Of a stretch of 64,000 nucleotides of DNA, positions 51,430-59,661 are shown piece by piece. The position numbers and the translations under genes were made by a program. The notes under the pieces are model-generated. The model was not told the origin of the DNA. It made no database searches and saw nothing but the letters and a program-made list of their open reading frames with translations. The number at the start of each line of letters is the position of its first letter. The stretch's first letter is position 1. Source of the stretch: an uncultured Odoribacter sp. (GTDB taxonomy: Bacteria; Bacteroidota; Bacteroidia; Bacteroidales; Marinifilaceae); NCBI GenBank assembly GCA_910578985.1, contig CAJTSF010000008.1, forward strand, positions 31,513-95,512, written 5' to 3'.

Positions 51430-51437
51430 CAAAGGTA
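51430..51437 (-). promoter_or_regulatory. -7 box of the pyrBI operon
   Basis: CAAAGGTA reads TACCTTTG on the minus strand, an exact TAnnTTTG match. A weak -33 match (TTTC) lies 20 bp further upstream. Predicted transcription starts about 160 nt before pyrB. Confidence 0.55.
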
Positions 51438-51525
51438 GGAAAACATTTTTATATGTGGAAACACAGACGCCTTTATTTTGAAAAAACTTTTGCCTGTTTG
51501 ATTGAAATGTTTTATTATTAATGAA

Positions 51526-52722
51526 TTAAATCATAGATGCGATTTTGTTGACAATATCTTCTGCTACCTCCTGTTTGCTTTTCAGGGCGTAATGGGAGGG
51601 TTGTCCGCTGCGGTCGATGAGGGTCACTTTATTGGTATCATAGCCGAAGCAGGCGTTTGCGTCTTGCAGGCTGTTCAACACAATCAGGTCTAAATTCTTG
51701 TGATGCAGTTTTTGAATGGCGTGGCACTCTTCGTCGTTAGTTTCCAATGCAAACCCCACTAATAATTGTCCCGCTTTTTTCTTTGCTCCCAGTGCGGCGG
51801 CAATATCTGCTGTCGGTTCCAGTTCCAGCACCAAATCCTCTTTGCCGCGTTTGATTTTGGCGGCTTCGCGGTGTTTCGGTCTGAAATCGGCCACAGCTGC
51901 GCAGGAAACAATAATCTGGCAACTCTCCGATTCGCCCATTACCGCGTCGTACATCTCTGCCGCGGACTCCACATTGATGCGTCGGATGCGGGGATGGCGG
52001 GTTTGCAATGGCACGGGTCCTGCCACTAAGATGACTTCCGCACCGCGTTCTGCGAAGTTTTCTGCCAAGGCAAAACCCATTTTTCCCGAAGAATAGTTCC
52101 CGATAAACCGGACAGGATCTATTTTTTCATAGGTAGGACCGGCAGTCAGCAGAACCCGTTTGCCTGCCAGGTCATCCCGGCGGTGAAAATAGTGGTGAAT
52201 GAATGCCACGATTTCTTCCGGTTCCGCCATGCGCCCTTTGCCTACCAGTCCGCTTGCCAATTCACCCTCGGCAGGCTCTATCAGCAGATTCCCGTATGAG
52301 CGTAAGATGGAAAGGTTGTTTTGGGTTGCCGGGTGGCGGTACATATCCAAATCCATCGCCGGGGCAATCATCACGGGGCATTTGGCGGAGAGGTAGGTCG
52401 TAAGGAGGAGGTTGTCCGCTATCCCGTGCGCCATTTTGCCGATGGTGTTGGCAGTTGCGGGAGCAATCAGGTATAAGTCCGCCCAGAGTCCCATGTCCAC
52501 ATGGGAGTGCCAGTCACCGTTTTCCGGATTGTAAAATTCCACCATGACCGGATGTTTGGACAACGTGGCGACGGTCAGTGGGGTAATGAACTGTTTTGCC
52601 AGTTCCGTCATGACAACCTTTACTTCCGCCCCTTCTTTGACCAACAGGCGCACCAAGGCGGCAGCCTTGTAGGCGGCGATGCTGCCGGTGATTCCGACAA
52701 TGATATGCTTCCCTTTCAACAT
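51526..52722 (-). CDS. coaBC: CoaBC: phosphopantothenoylcysteine decarboxylase / phosphopantothenate-cysteine ligase
   Basis: 398 residues. The N-terminal CoaC flavoprotein (about 1-180) shows GITGSIAAYKAAALVR, catalytic His in DWHSHVDMGLWAD, APATANTIGKMAHGIADN and PAMDLDMY. The C-terminal CoaB half has VLLTAGPTYEKIDPVRFI, NYSSGKMGFALAE and VVLNSLQDAN-like ends. It catalyses two CoA steps upstream of CoaD. It follows rpoZ and bamD on the minus strand, a neighbourhood I recall as common in Bacteroidota. Confidence 0.97.
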   Translation of the reverse strand: MLKGKHIIVGITGSIAAYKAAALVRLLVKEGAEVKVVMTELAKQFITPLTVATLSKHPVMVEFYNPENGDWHSHVDMGLWADLYLIAPATANTIGKMAHGIADNLLLTTYLSAKCPVMIAPAMDLDMYRHPATQNNLSILRSYGNLLIEPAEGELASGLVGKGRMAEPEEIVAFIHHYFHRRDDLAGKRVLLTAGPTYEKIDPVRFIGNYSSGKMGFALAENFAERGAEVILVAGPVPLQTRHPRIRRINVESAAEMYDAVMGESESCQIIVSCAAVADFRPKHREAAKIKRGKEDLVLELEPTADIAAALGAKKKAGQLLVGFALETNDEECHAIQKLHHKNLDLIVLNSLQDANACFGYDTNKVTLIDRSGQPSHYALKSKQEVAEDIVNKIASMI

Positions 52723-52742
52723 GATGGATTTTTAAATGTAAA

Positions 52743-52782
52743 ATGTACCAATGCAACTTCTTTTCTATGGGCATTGGTACAT
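52743..52782 (-). other. Perfect inverted repeat between rpoZ and coaBC
   Basis: ATGTACCAATGC (52743-52754) and GCATTGGTACAT (52771-52782) are perfectly complementary with a 16-nt loop. A second, smaller hairpin (ACGTTC-GGA-GAACGT, 52793-52807) abuts the rpoZ stop. The T run after the stem is interrupted (TTTTACATTT), so this may be a weak terminator, an RNA-processing site or a protein site. Confidence 0.5.
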
Positions 52783-52807
52783 ATGGAATGATACGTTCGG
52801 AGAACGT

Positions 52808-53146
52808 TTAAACGGATTTCTTTTCAGTTGCCGGATTTCTGAAATAAATCTTTCCTTCCTCAAATTCCTGAGTGGCAATCAAAACCGGTTTCGGAACACG
52901 CTCATAGAATTTGGAAATTTCGATTTGTTCGCGGTTTTCAAAAATTTCTTCCAAGTTGTCCGTGTAGGAAGCGAATTCCTGTAATTTCCGGCTCAACTCT
53001 TCTTTCATCTCGACGGCAATTTGATTGGAGCGTTTGGCGATGACGGCCACCGCCTCATAGATGTTGTTATCCGCATGGGCTGCCAATGTTGCCGGGTTAC
53101 GGGTAATGGTGTTGTTGGGCGCTTTTACTTTTTTGAAATCTACCAT
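52808..53146 (-). CDS. rpoZ: RNA polymerase omega subunit (RpoZ)
   Basis: 112 residues with the omega/Rpb6 pattern: ITRNPATLAAHADNNIYEAVAVIAKRSNQIA followed by a helical, Glu-rich end (this motif spans about residues 14-44). It helps assemble and stabilise RNA polymerase. It sits between bamD and coaBC on the minus strand, 23 bp after bamD, and is followed by paired hairpins. Confidence 0.9.
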   Translation of the reverse strand: MVDFKKVKAPNNTITRNPATLAAHADNNIYEAVAVIAKRSNQIAVEMKEELSRKLQEFASYTDNLEEIFENREQIEISKFYERVPKPVLIATQEFEEGKIYFRNPATEKKSV

Positions 53147-53169
53147 AACTGATTGATAATTATTTTAAT

Positions 53170-53973
53170 CTATTCTTCCTCGAAATTGTAATTCTTCAAA
53201 AAGGAGCGGATGTCATCGTATTTTTTCTTGACATCCTCGGCATACTTGCTTTCCGGATACTCTTCGGCAAAGTAGTAATATTCCTCCAGGGCGTTGTTGT
53301 AACGTTCCAGTTTCTTGTCTTCCACGCTGTTAGCTGCCAGTTCGTATTTGGAAACGAACAGCATGTACATGATTTCCTCCCGGTATTTCGAACCCGGAAA
53401 ATCCTTCAGGCAGTTTTGCAGGCTGATGGTCGCTGCCTTGTAATATTCACGGATATAATAGTTCTTGGCGCTCAGGTAGGCTTTATACGACAACTTGTCC
53501 CTGAGTTCATCCATATATTCATTGATTTTCTCCTTGCGGGTGCTGTTCGGATAACGGTTCAGATACAATTGGAATTCGTTCAGCGCCCGTTCTGTCGCCG
53601 TCTGGTCCAAGCGGGGCTTCGGGGAGGCCTTGTAGTCGCAGTACCCCATCATGAAGAGGCACTCCTCCGTGAAGGAACTCTCCGGATAGGTCTGCACGAA
53701 CTGCTTGAAAAGCCCGGCAGCCATTTCATAGTCCTTCATGTTATAGCTGCAAAAAGCGCGGTAATAGGCGATGTTCTGCGCCTTGTTCGTCCCGCTGAAA
53801 ATCGTCCGGATGCCGTCCAGCAGATTTTGGGAGCGTTGGTAATCCCCTTTATTGTAGTACTCGATGGCTTTCTTGTAAACCAACTGATAGTCATTGCTCT
53901 TCAGCAACTGCTGATACTCCCCGCACGAAGCGAACAGCATGACCACCCATATCAAAGGCAATAATCTCCTCAT
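53170..53973 (-). CDS. bamD: Outer-membrane assembly lipoprotein BamD
   Basis: 267 residues from MRRLLPLIWVVMLFASC; an ATG 9 bp upstream is an alternative, and longer readings would cross the -7 box. The lipobox FASC and a chain of TPR-like helices are typical: DYQLVYKKAIEYYNKGDYQR, AGLFKQFVQTYPESSFTEE, YRAFCSYNMKDYEMA, and EYYYFAEEYPESKYAED. BamD joins BamA in inserting beta-barrel proteins, which must include the SusC and PorV/PorQ-like proteins of this window. Confidence 0.93.
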   Translation of the reverse strand: MRRLLPLIWVVMLFASCGEYQQLLKSNDYQLVYKKAIEYYNKGDYQRSQNLLDGIRTIFSGTNKAQNIAYYRAFCSYNMKDYEMAAGLFKQFVQTYPESSFTEECLFMMGYCDYKASPKPRLDQTATERALNEFQLYLNRYPNSTRKEKINEYMDELRDKLSYKAYLSAKNYYIREYYKAATISLQNCLKDFPGSKYREEIMYMLFVSKYELAANSVEDKKLERYNNALEEYYYFAEEYPESKYAEDVKKKYDDIRSFLKNYNFEEE

Positions 53974-54011
53974 AAAATACATCCGATTAATCGCATTCTT
54001 TTTGCAACATG

Positions 54012-54019
54012 CAAAGATA
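54012..54019 (-). promoter_or_regulatory. -7 box of the bamD-rpoZ-coaBC group
   Basis: CAAAGATA reads TATCTTTG on the minus strand, an exact TAnnTTTG match, 38 bp before the bamD ATG. A CAAA (TTTG) lies 24 bp upstream, slightly far for a -33 box. Confidence 0.5.
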
Positions 54020-54132
54020 GAGGAAATAGTAACAACGCGAAAGCAAAAGGCAAAAAAAATATGCGAATGCGTACTTATACCCAATCTGCTAACTTTTAGC
54101 CTGCAATCCTTAACTTTTTATTTTGGAATGAT

Positions 54133-54140
54133 TACTTTTG
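54133..54140 (+). promoter_or_regulatory. -7 box of the serine palmitoyltransferase gene
   Basis: TACTTTTG, an exact TAnnTTTG match, 42 bp before the GTG start. It is divergent from the bamD promoter. Confidence 0.45.
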
Positions 54141-54182
54141 CATCAAGAAAGATAAAGTCTTAATTTTCAAAATACGATTGAC

Positions 54183-55433
54183 GTGGACATTTTTGAAAGA
54201 GTAAAAAAGCAGCGGGGAAACATCGGCCAGTATGCCAAGGAGGCGCACGGCTATTTCGCGTTCCCGAAACTGGAAGGAGAAATCGGACCCCGGATGAGAT
54301 TCCGCGGGAAAGAAGTGTTAAACTGGAGTTTGAACAACTACATCGGTCTTGCCAACGATCCGGAAGTCCGGAAAGCCGATGCGGAGGCGGCTGCCAAGTG
54401 GGGGCTTGCCTATCCGATGGGTGCCCGCATGATGAGCGGACAAACGACGCGCCACGAGTACCTGGAGTCGCAGCTGGCGGAGTTCGTCGGGAAGCCGGAC
54501 GCGTTCCTCGTGAATTTCGGCTACCAGGGGATGATTTCCATCATCGACTCCCTGACCTCCCGCCACGATTGCATCGTGTACGATGCGGAGTCTCACGCCT
54601 GCATCATGGATGGGTTGCGCCTCTCTCCGGCGAAGCGCTATGTGTACCTGCACAATGATATGGAAAGCCTGCGCAAGCAGCTGGAGCACGCCACCAAGTA
54701 CGTGGAAGGAACGGGAGGCGGCATCCTGGTCATCACCGAAGGGGTGTTCGGCATGGCAGGCGACCTGGGCAAGTTGGACGAGATTACGGCGCTGAAGTCG
54801 GAGTTCAGTTTCCGCCTGCTGGTGGACGATGCCCACGGGTTCGGGACGATGGGACCGAAAGGCGCCGGTACCGGTACGCATTTCGGCGTCCAGGACAAAA
54901 TCGACCTCTACTTCGGAACGTTCGCCAAGGCGATGGCAGGATTCGGGGCTTTTGTGGCGACGGATGAGGAGGTATGTATGTCTCTCCGTTACACGATGCG
55001 CTCCCAGATGTTTGCCAAATCGCTGACGATGCCGATGGTGGAAGGAGCCATCAAGCGTCTCGAGATGCTGAAAACGCAGCCGGAGAGACGCGAGAAGTTG
55101 TGGAACATCGCCCACGCTCTGCAAAGCGGTTTGAAGGCGGACGGCATGAACATCGGTATCACCAACTCCATGGTGACCCCCGTGTACCTCTCCGGCAGCG
55201 TGGCGGAAGGCATGCAGGTGGTGTTCGACTTGCGCGAGAACTACAACCTGTTCTGTTCCATCGTGGTTTACCCGGTGATTCCGAAGGGGCAGTTGTTGCT
55301 GCGCCTGATTCCGACGGCAGAGCACACCATGGAGGACGTGGAGTACACCATCAAGGCGTTCAAGAACGTGGCGGACAAGCTGGCACGCGGGGAGTACAAT
55401 AAGGAAGTGCTGGTGGATGCGAGCAAGCTGTAA
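54183..55433 (+). CDS. spt: Serine palmitoyltransferase-type PLP enzyme (alpha-oxoamine synthase family)
   Basis: 416 residues, starting at GTG. The alpha-oxoamine synthase fold is clear: LNWSLNNYIGLANDPEV, GARMMSGQTTRHEYLE, VDDAHGFGTMG for PLP binding, and the Schiff-base Lys in YFGTFAKAMAGFGAFVA. The start DIFERVKKQRGNIGQYA fits the Bacteroidota SPT, which joins serine and an acyl-CoA to give 3-ketosphinganine, the first step of sphingolipid synthesis. Glycine C-acetyltransferase and AONS are paralogous alternatives. It is a single-gene unit ending in a strong terminator. Confidence 0.85.
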   Translation: MDIFERVKKQRGNIGQYAKEAHGYFAFPKLEGEIGPRMRFRGKEVLNWSLNNYIGLANDPEVRKADAEAAAKWGLAYPMGARMMSGQTTRHEYLESQLAEFVGKPDAFLVNFGYQGMISIIDSLTSRHDCIVYDAESHACIMDGLRLSPAKRYVYLHNDMESLRKQLEHATKYVEGTGGGILVITEGVFGMAGDLGKLDEITALKSEFSFRLLVDDAHGFGTMGPKGAGTGTHFGVQDKIDLYFGTFAKAMAGFGAFVATDEEVCMSLRYTMRSQMFAKSLTMPMVEGAIKRLEMLKTQPERREKLWNIAHALQSGLKADGMNIGITNSMVTPVYLSGSVAEGMQVVFDLRENYNLFCSIVVYPVIPKGQLLLRLIPTAEHTMEDVEYTIKAFKNVADKLARGEYNKEVLVDASKL

Positions 55434-55460
55434 TCCGCCTTGCCGGATACATAAAAACGG

Positions 55461-55494
55461 AGAGGGGTGACCGGAAAGTCACCCCTCTCTTTTT
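55461..55494 (+). terminator. Terminator between spt and queA
   Basis: An 11-bp perfect stem (55461-55471 with 55478-55488), loop CGGAAA, followed by TTTTT. A-rich sequence on the other side makes it usable by the convergent queA group too. Confidence 0.9.
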
Positions 55495-55513
55495 GCCTCT
55501 TCAGGACACGGTT

Positions 55514-56563
55514 TTATTTGATGAGGAGGGCGTCGCCATACGGACCGAAGCGGTATTTCTCTTTGACGGCGACCTCATAGGCATTCATCACTTTCTCATA
55601 TCCGCCATAAGCTGCCACCATCATCAGGAGGGTGGAATAGGGCTGGTGGAAATTGGAGATAAACGCGTCCGGGACGCTGAATTCGTAAGGTGGAAAAATG
55701 AATTTGTTCGTCCAGCCTGCGTATTCCGCCAGGCGTCCTTTGGTCGTCACGCAACTTTCCAGCGTCCGCATCACCGTGGTGCCTACGGCGCACACTTTAT
55801 GGTGGTTGTCTTTGGCGTCGTTTACCATCTTGACCGTTTCCGGCTTAACGAAAATCTGTTCGGAATCCATCTTATGTTTCGTCAAATCCTCCACGTCCAC
55901 CTCGCGGAAATTCCCCAACCCCACATGCAGGGTGACAAAGGCGAAGTCAATGCCTTTGATTTCCATCCGCTTCATCAGTTCACGGCTGAAGTGCAAGCCG
56001 GCGGTAGGGGCTGCCACTGCCCCTTCGTGGCGGGCAAAAATGGTTTGATAGCGTTCTGCGTCTGCCGGCTCCACCTTGCGGGTGATTTCACGCGGCAACG
56101 GAGTTTCTCCTAAGTTGAACAGTAATTTCTTGAATTCGTCATAGTCCCCGTCGTACAGGAAACGCAACGTGCGTCCGCGGGAGGTGGTATTGTCGATGAC
56201 TTCCGCCACCAGGCTGTCATTCTCCCCGAAATACAGTTTGTTTCCGATGCGGATTTTCCGGGCGGGGTCCACCAAGACGTCCCAAATCCGGTTTTCCTGA
56301 TTCAGTTCGCGCAGCAGGAACACCTCGATTTCCGCCCCGGTTTTTTCCTTGTTGCCGTAGAGGCGTGCCGGAAACACCTTGGTGTCGTTGAACACGAATA
56401 TATCCTGCTCATCGAAATAGTCGATGACCTCCTTGAAAAGCTTGTGTTCCAGTTCCCCTGTAGCCTTGTCCAACACCAGCAGGCGGCTTTCGTCCCGATT
56501 GTTGGCGGGGTATTGGGCAATTAAGTCAGGCGGAAGTTTATATTTGAATTTCGATAATTTCAT
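55514..56563 (-). CDS. queA: S-adenosylmethionine:tRNA ribosyltransferase-isomerase
   Basis: 349 residues. QueA marks: YKLPPDLIAQYPANNRDESRLL at the N-terminus (residues 8-29), VFNDTKVFPARLYG, GAAVAAPTAGLHFS-type segment seen as EGAVAAPTAGLHFS, and HVGLGNF. It transfers the ribosyl part of SAM to 7-aminomethyl-deazaguanine in tRNA, the penultimate step of queuosine synthesis. It is last in the run ftsX-DUF3098-uppP-truB-queA, 32 bp after truB. Confidence 0.97.
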   Translation of the reverse strand: MKLSKFKYKLPPDLIAQYPANNRDESRLLVLDKATGELEHKLFKEVIDYFDEQDIFVFNDTKVFPARLYGNKEKTGAEIEVFLLRELNQENRIWDVLVDPARKIRIGNKLYFGENDSLVAEVIDNTTSRGRTLRFLYDGDYDEFKKLLFNLGETPLPREITRKVEPADAERYQTIFARHEGAVAAPTAGLHFSRELMKRMEIKGIDFAFVTLHVGLGNFREVDVEDLTKHKMDSEQIFVKPETVKMVNDAKDNHHKVCAVGTTVMRTLESCVTTKGRLAEYAGWTNKFIFPPYEFSVPDAFISNFHQPYSTLLMMVAAYGGYEKVMNAYEVAVKEKYRFGPYGDALLIK

Positions 56564-56595
56564 GTCCTGTCCTTTTTTTTGTAAAACGGTGCAAT

Positions 56596-57303
56596 TTATT
56601 CTTTTTTCTGTAAAAATGCAATCAAATCCTCCATTTTGTTCGCCTCCTCGATTCGGTACTCTCCGCTCCGCGTCCGCCGCAATCCGGCGAGGTAAGCGCC
56701 GCTCCGGCAGGCTTTCCCGAGGTCATGTGCCAGGGAACGGATGTAAGTGCCTTTGCTGCACGTGATTTCCAGGCGCACGTCGGGCATGGCGAAATCGATG
56801 AGGTTTAGCTCCTTGACCTCCACCTCCCGGCTCGGCATCTCTATCTCCCCGCCTTTGCGTGCTTTCTTGTAAGCCCGGTCGCCGTCTATGCGGATGGCGG
56901 AATAGGCGGGGGGCACCTGGGTGATTCTTCCCGTAAATGCTTTCAGTGTCCCCTCTAAGTAGGCGCGGTCGATGTGTCCGGTCGGGAAGTTGCCTTCCGG
57001 TTCGGTTTCCAAATCATACGACGGAGTGACCGCCCCGAAGTGCAGGTCCGCCACATATTCTTTTTCCTGCGCCATAAACTCCTCGATGCGCTTCGTCCAC
57101 TTTCCCGTGCAGACGACCACGACGCCCGTTGCCAGCGGATCCAACGTCCCCGCATGTCCCACCTTGATTTTTCCGCAACTCGCTTTCAGGCACCATCGGA
57201 TTTTGTTCACCACGTCGAAAGAGGTCCATTTCAGCGGTTTGTCCACCAAAATCAACGCTCCGGCATGGAAATTCCCCTCTTCTTGAAAAATAATCCGGCA
57301 CAC
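56596..57303 (-). CDS. truB: tRNA pseudouridine-55 synthase
   Basis: 235 residues. The TruB catalytic motif is HAGTLDPLATGVVVV, with the nucleophile Asp. LILVDKPLKWTSFDVVNKIR is the usual N-terminal pattern, and SCSKGTYIRSLAHDLG-like sequence is seen as TCSKGTYIRSLAHDLGKA. It modifies U55 in the T-loop of tRNAs. It is shorter than E. coli TruB, lacking the C-terminal PUA-like part, as in some other bacteria. uppP ends 6 bp upstream. Confidence 0.97.
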   Translation of the reverse strand: MCRIIFQEEGNFHAGALILVDKPLKWTSFDVVNKIRWCLKASCGKIKVGHAGTLDPLATGVVVVCTGKWTKRIEEFMAQEKEYVADLHFGAVTPSYDLETEPEGNFPTGHIDRAYLEGTLKAFTGRITQVPPAYSAIRIDGDRAYKKARKGGEIEMPSREVEVKELNLIDFAMPDVRLEITCSKGTYIRSLAHDLGKACRSGAYLAGLRRTRSGEYRIEEANKMEDLIAFLQKKE

Positions 57304-57309
57304 GATAAT

Positions 57310-58098
57310 TTATGCAAAAATAAGTACACAGATGCCGACCGCCAGGCAGTACAGCGCAAACCAAATCAATTTGCCCCGTTTCACCAATTCCAGCATCCAG
57401 CGGCAAGCCAGATACCCCGACACGAATGCCGACGCGAATCCGACCGCTAAAGAAAATGCCGATATGCCCGTCTCTTCCGGCGAAAAACCGCCTTTCAGCA
57501 GATCCAGGAATGCTTCGCCCAAGATAGGTACGAGCACCATGAGAAAAGAGAACTTGGCGACCTGCTCCTTGTTATTGCCCAACAGGATTCCGGTACCGAT
57601 AGTCGAGCCGGAACGGGACAGCCCCGGCAGCACGGCGCACGCCTGGGCGATGCCGATGATAAAGGCGTCCCGGAACGAAATCTCCTGCTTTTCCCGCGGG
57701 CGGGCGTAGTAGGCGAATGCCAGCAGTCCGGCGGTCACTAATAGGGAAACCCCGACAATCCAAAGCCCGGAGCCGAAAATCTCCTCCACCTTGTCCTTGA
57801 AGAACAAACCGACCACCGCGACCGGAATCATCGACAGCGCGATTTTCGTGACATATTTCGTCTCCGCATTCCAGGCAAAACGGAACAGACCTTGCAGCAA
57901 GCCGGCGATTTCCCGCCGCAACACGACGACCGTGCTGCATACCGTCGCCGCATGCACCACGACGGCGAATGTCAGGTTTTCCTTGCCCTGAATGCCGAAC
58001 AGGGCATTGGCGATTTGCAGATGCCCCGAACTGCTCACCGGCAAAAACTCCGTCAATCCCTGGACGATGCCAAGAACCAATGCTTCAAACCATTCCAT
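57310..58098 (-). CDS. uppP: Undecaprenyl-diphosphatase
   Basis: 262 residues with about eight membrane helices. The UppP motifs are present: LTEFLPVSSSGHLQI at the N-terminus and LPGLSRSGSTIGTGIL in the middle. It dephosphorylates undecaprenyl diphosphate to recycle the lipid carrier for peptidoglycan. It follows the DUF3098 gene by 15 bp. Confidence 0.97.
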   Translation of the reverse strand: MEWFEALVLGIVQGLTEFLPVSSSGHLQIANALFGIQGKENLTFAVVVHAATVCSTVVVLRREIAGLLQGLFRFAWNAETKYVTKIALSMIPVAVVGLFFKDKVEEIFGSGLWIVGVSLLVTAGLLAFAYYARPREKQEISFRDAFIIGIAQACAVLPGLSRSGSTIGTGILLGNNKEQVAKFSFLMVLVPILGEAFLDLLKGGFSPEETGISAFSLAVGFASAFVSGYLACRWMLELVKRGKLIWFALYCLAVGICVLIFA

Positions 58099-58113
58099 CT
58101 CTTGTCGCCCCGA

Positions 58114-58371
58114 TTAAGATTTGCGCATAATCGCCCAGAAAATGAAACCGAATCCGCTTAACACCACGATGGGGGCCAGGGTAATCCGCCGGAAACTGAA
58201 AATCTCGTCGTTGAATACGTCCGGATTGTCACTGCCGCCGCCCATCATCAGGATAAATCCCAGCACCACAATCCCGAATCCGATGAGAATCATCTTGTAA
58301 CTGCTGACCGGTATCGGGAATCCCGCTTTCTTTTCCGGCTCCTTGTTTTTCCATCCGTTATTCGCTGCCAT
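58114..58371 (-). CDS. DUF3098 small membrane protein
   Basis: 85 residues with two membrane helices (KMILIGFGIVVLGFILMMGG and LAPIVVLSGFGFIFWAIM) joined by a short loop with NPDVFNDEIFSFRRIT. This is the DUF3098 pattern. The family is restricted to Bacteroidota in my knowledge and regularly lies between ftsX and uppP; its role is unknown, but the context suggests cell-wall or division functions. Confidence 0.9.
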   Translation of the reverse strand: MAANNGWKNKEPEKKAGFPIPVSSYKMILIGFGIVVLGFILMMGGGSDNPDVFNDEIFSFRRITLAPIVVLSGFGFIFWAIMRKS

Positions 58372-58387
58372 AGTGTTTCTTGTTATT

Positions 58388-59254
58388 TTAATGATATAAA
58401 TCGTTCAAATCTTTTTTGAGGTATCGGGAGACGGACATCCATGATGACACCAGCGACAGCAGGATGCCGCAGACGGTGACCACGCAGACCATCGTAATCA
58501 GCAGATGCTGGTTCATCAAATCGACGACGTTGCCCGCTTCCTTCTGCAAGAAATAGACGCCCCCCAGCAGCAGCAGATTGGCGAACATGCTCCCGAAGAA
58601 GCCGAACCACATGCTGTTCTGCAAAAAAGGCTTGCTGATGAAAAACGACTTCGCGCCCACCAGTTGCATCGTCTTGATGAGGAAGCGCTGCGAATACACC
58701 GCCAGGTGAATCGTGTTGCGTATCAGGGTAAAGGAAATCAGCAACAGCGCGATGCCTGCAATCGAAAGAATCATGCTGATGCGCTGCACGTTTTCATTCA
58801 CCATCTGCACCAGCGATTTTTGATAGGAGACCTCCTGCACGATTTCGTTCGCCAGTAGTTTCTTTTCGATGATGGCGAGCGAGTCGTTGTTGGCGTATAC
58901 GGGGTTCAGCTTCAGTTCCACCGAAGGCAACAGCGGGTTGTAGCCCAGCACCGCCTCGAAATCCTCCCCCAGCGCCTCCTTGAATTCCCGTGCCGCCTCC
59001 GCCTTGCTGACGAAGAGGGAAGAGGCGACGAAAGGCTTCGTTTCCAGAATTTTCTGCATCTTCTTGATTTCCGCCTCGTTCACATTGTCTTTCACGATAA
59101 TCGAGAAGCCGATGTTCTGCTTCACCCGGTCGGAAATCTGCCTTGCATTCAGCAGGATAAACACCAGGACGCCCACCACCACCAGCACCAGCGCGATGCT
59201 CAGTGTCGATACGAAATAGGAGCCTGCCACTTTTCTTTTTCTGCCATTTGTCAT
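58388..59254 (-). CDS. ftsX: Cell division protein FtsX (permease-like)
   Basis: 288 residues from MTNGRKRKVAGSYFVST; the frame extends further up across the -7 box, so the shorter start is preferred. There are four membrane helices: one near the N-terminus (TLSIALVLVVVGVLVFILL), an extracellular domain (about 55-155), then three more with a cytosolic loop QRFLIKTMQLVGAKSFFI. With FtsE it forms the complex that activates wall hydrolases at the septum. ftsE is not adjacent. It starts the five-gene minus-strand run. Confidence 0.94.
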   Translation of the reverse strand: MTNGRKRKVAGSYFVSTLSIALVLVVVGVLVFILLNARQISDRVKQNIGFSIIVKDNVNEAEIKKMQKILETKPFVASSLFVSKAEAAREFKEALGEDFEAVLGYNPLLPSVELKLNPVYANNDSLAIIEKKLLANEIVQEVSYQKSLVQMVNENVQRISMILSIAGIALLLISFTLIRNTIHLAVYSQRFLIKTMQLVGAKSFFISKPFLQNSMWFGFFGSMFANLLLLGGVYFLQKEAGNVVDLMNQHLLITMVCVVTVCGILLSLVSSWMSVSRYLKKDLNDLYH

Positions 59255-59276
59255 GCCACAACTCGTTTTGAGAGGG

Positions 59277-59284
59277 CAAAGATA
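59277..59284 (-). promoter_or_regulatory. -7 box of the ftsX operon
   Basis: CAAAGATA reads TATCTTTG on the minus strand, an exact TAnnTTTG match, 22 bp before the preferred ftsX start. Confidence 0.5.
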
Positions 59285-59315
59285 AGAATTATATCCAATT
59301 ATTTTTACCAAAATC

Positions 59316-59347
59316 CTTGTACAAACTAAAAAACGCTTTTATATTTG
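59316..59347 (+). promoter_or_regulatory. Promoter of the tRNA-Gly/tRNA-Leu pair
   Basis: CTTG at 59316-59319, a 20-bp spacer and TATATTTG at 59340-59347 (exact TAnnTTTG). The first tRNA starts 38 bp downstream. Confidence 0.55.
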
Positions 59348-59385
59348 CACACGGAAAAAACAAGGAGTTCTTAGTGTTTCTTTCT

Positions 59386-59458
<73 letters not shown>

Positions 59459-59470
59459 CGCTGTAGAGGC

Positions 59471-59555
59471 GCTCGAATGGTGGAATCGGTAGACACGCGG
59501 GACTTAAAATCCCGTGGCCATTGCGGCTGTGCGGGTTCAAGTCCCGCTTCGAGTA
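59471..59555 (+). tRNA. tRNA-Leu (anticodon TAA)
   Basis: 85 nt, a class II tRNA with a long variable arm (around TGGCCATTGCGGCTGT). Acceptor GCTCGAA/TTCGAGT with a terminal G-U pair, anticodon stem CGGGA/TCCCG with loop CTTAAAA, and T-loop TTCAAGT. CCA is not encoded. It follows tRNA-Gly by 12 bp. Confidence 0.97.
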
Positions 59556-59661
59556 CTAAAAAATCGCAAGTTTTGAATTGTCAAGGCTTGCGTTTTTTTT
59601 ATGGGGTATATCTTTTGATGATATATTTTTTGTAATTTTACACCTTGATAAAGGTTTGGTT

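Noticed and set aside
51406..51430. Hairpin sequestering the leader ATG of pyrBI
   Set aside because: GTAACCTGA/TCAGGCTAC can pair, but the 5' arm overlaps the -7 box region and would be mostly untranscribed if the start is where predicted.
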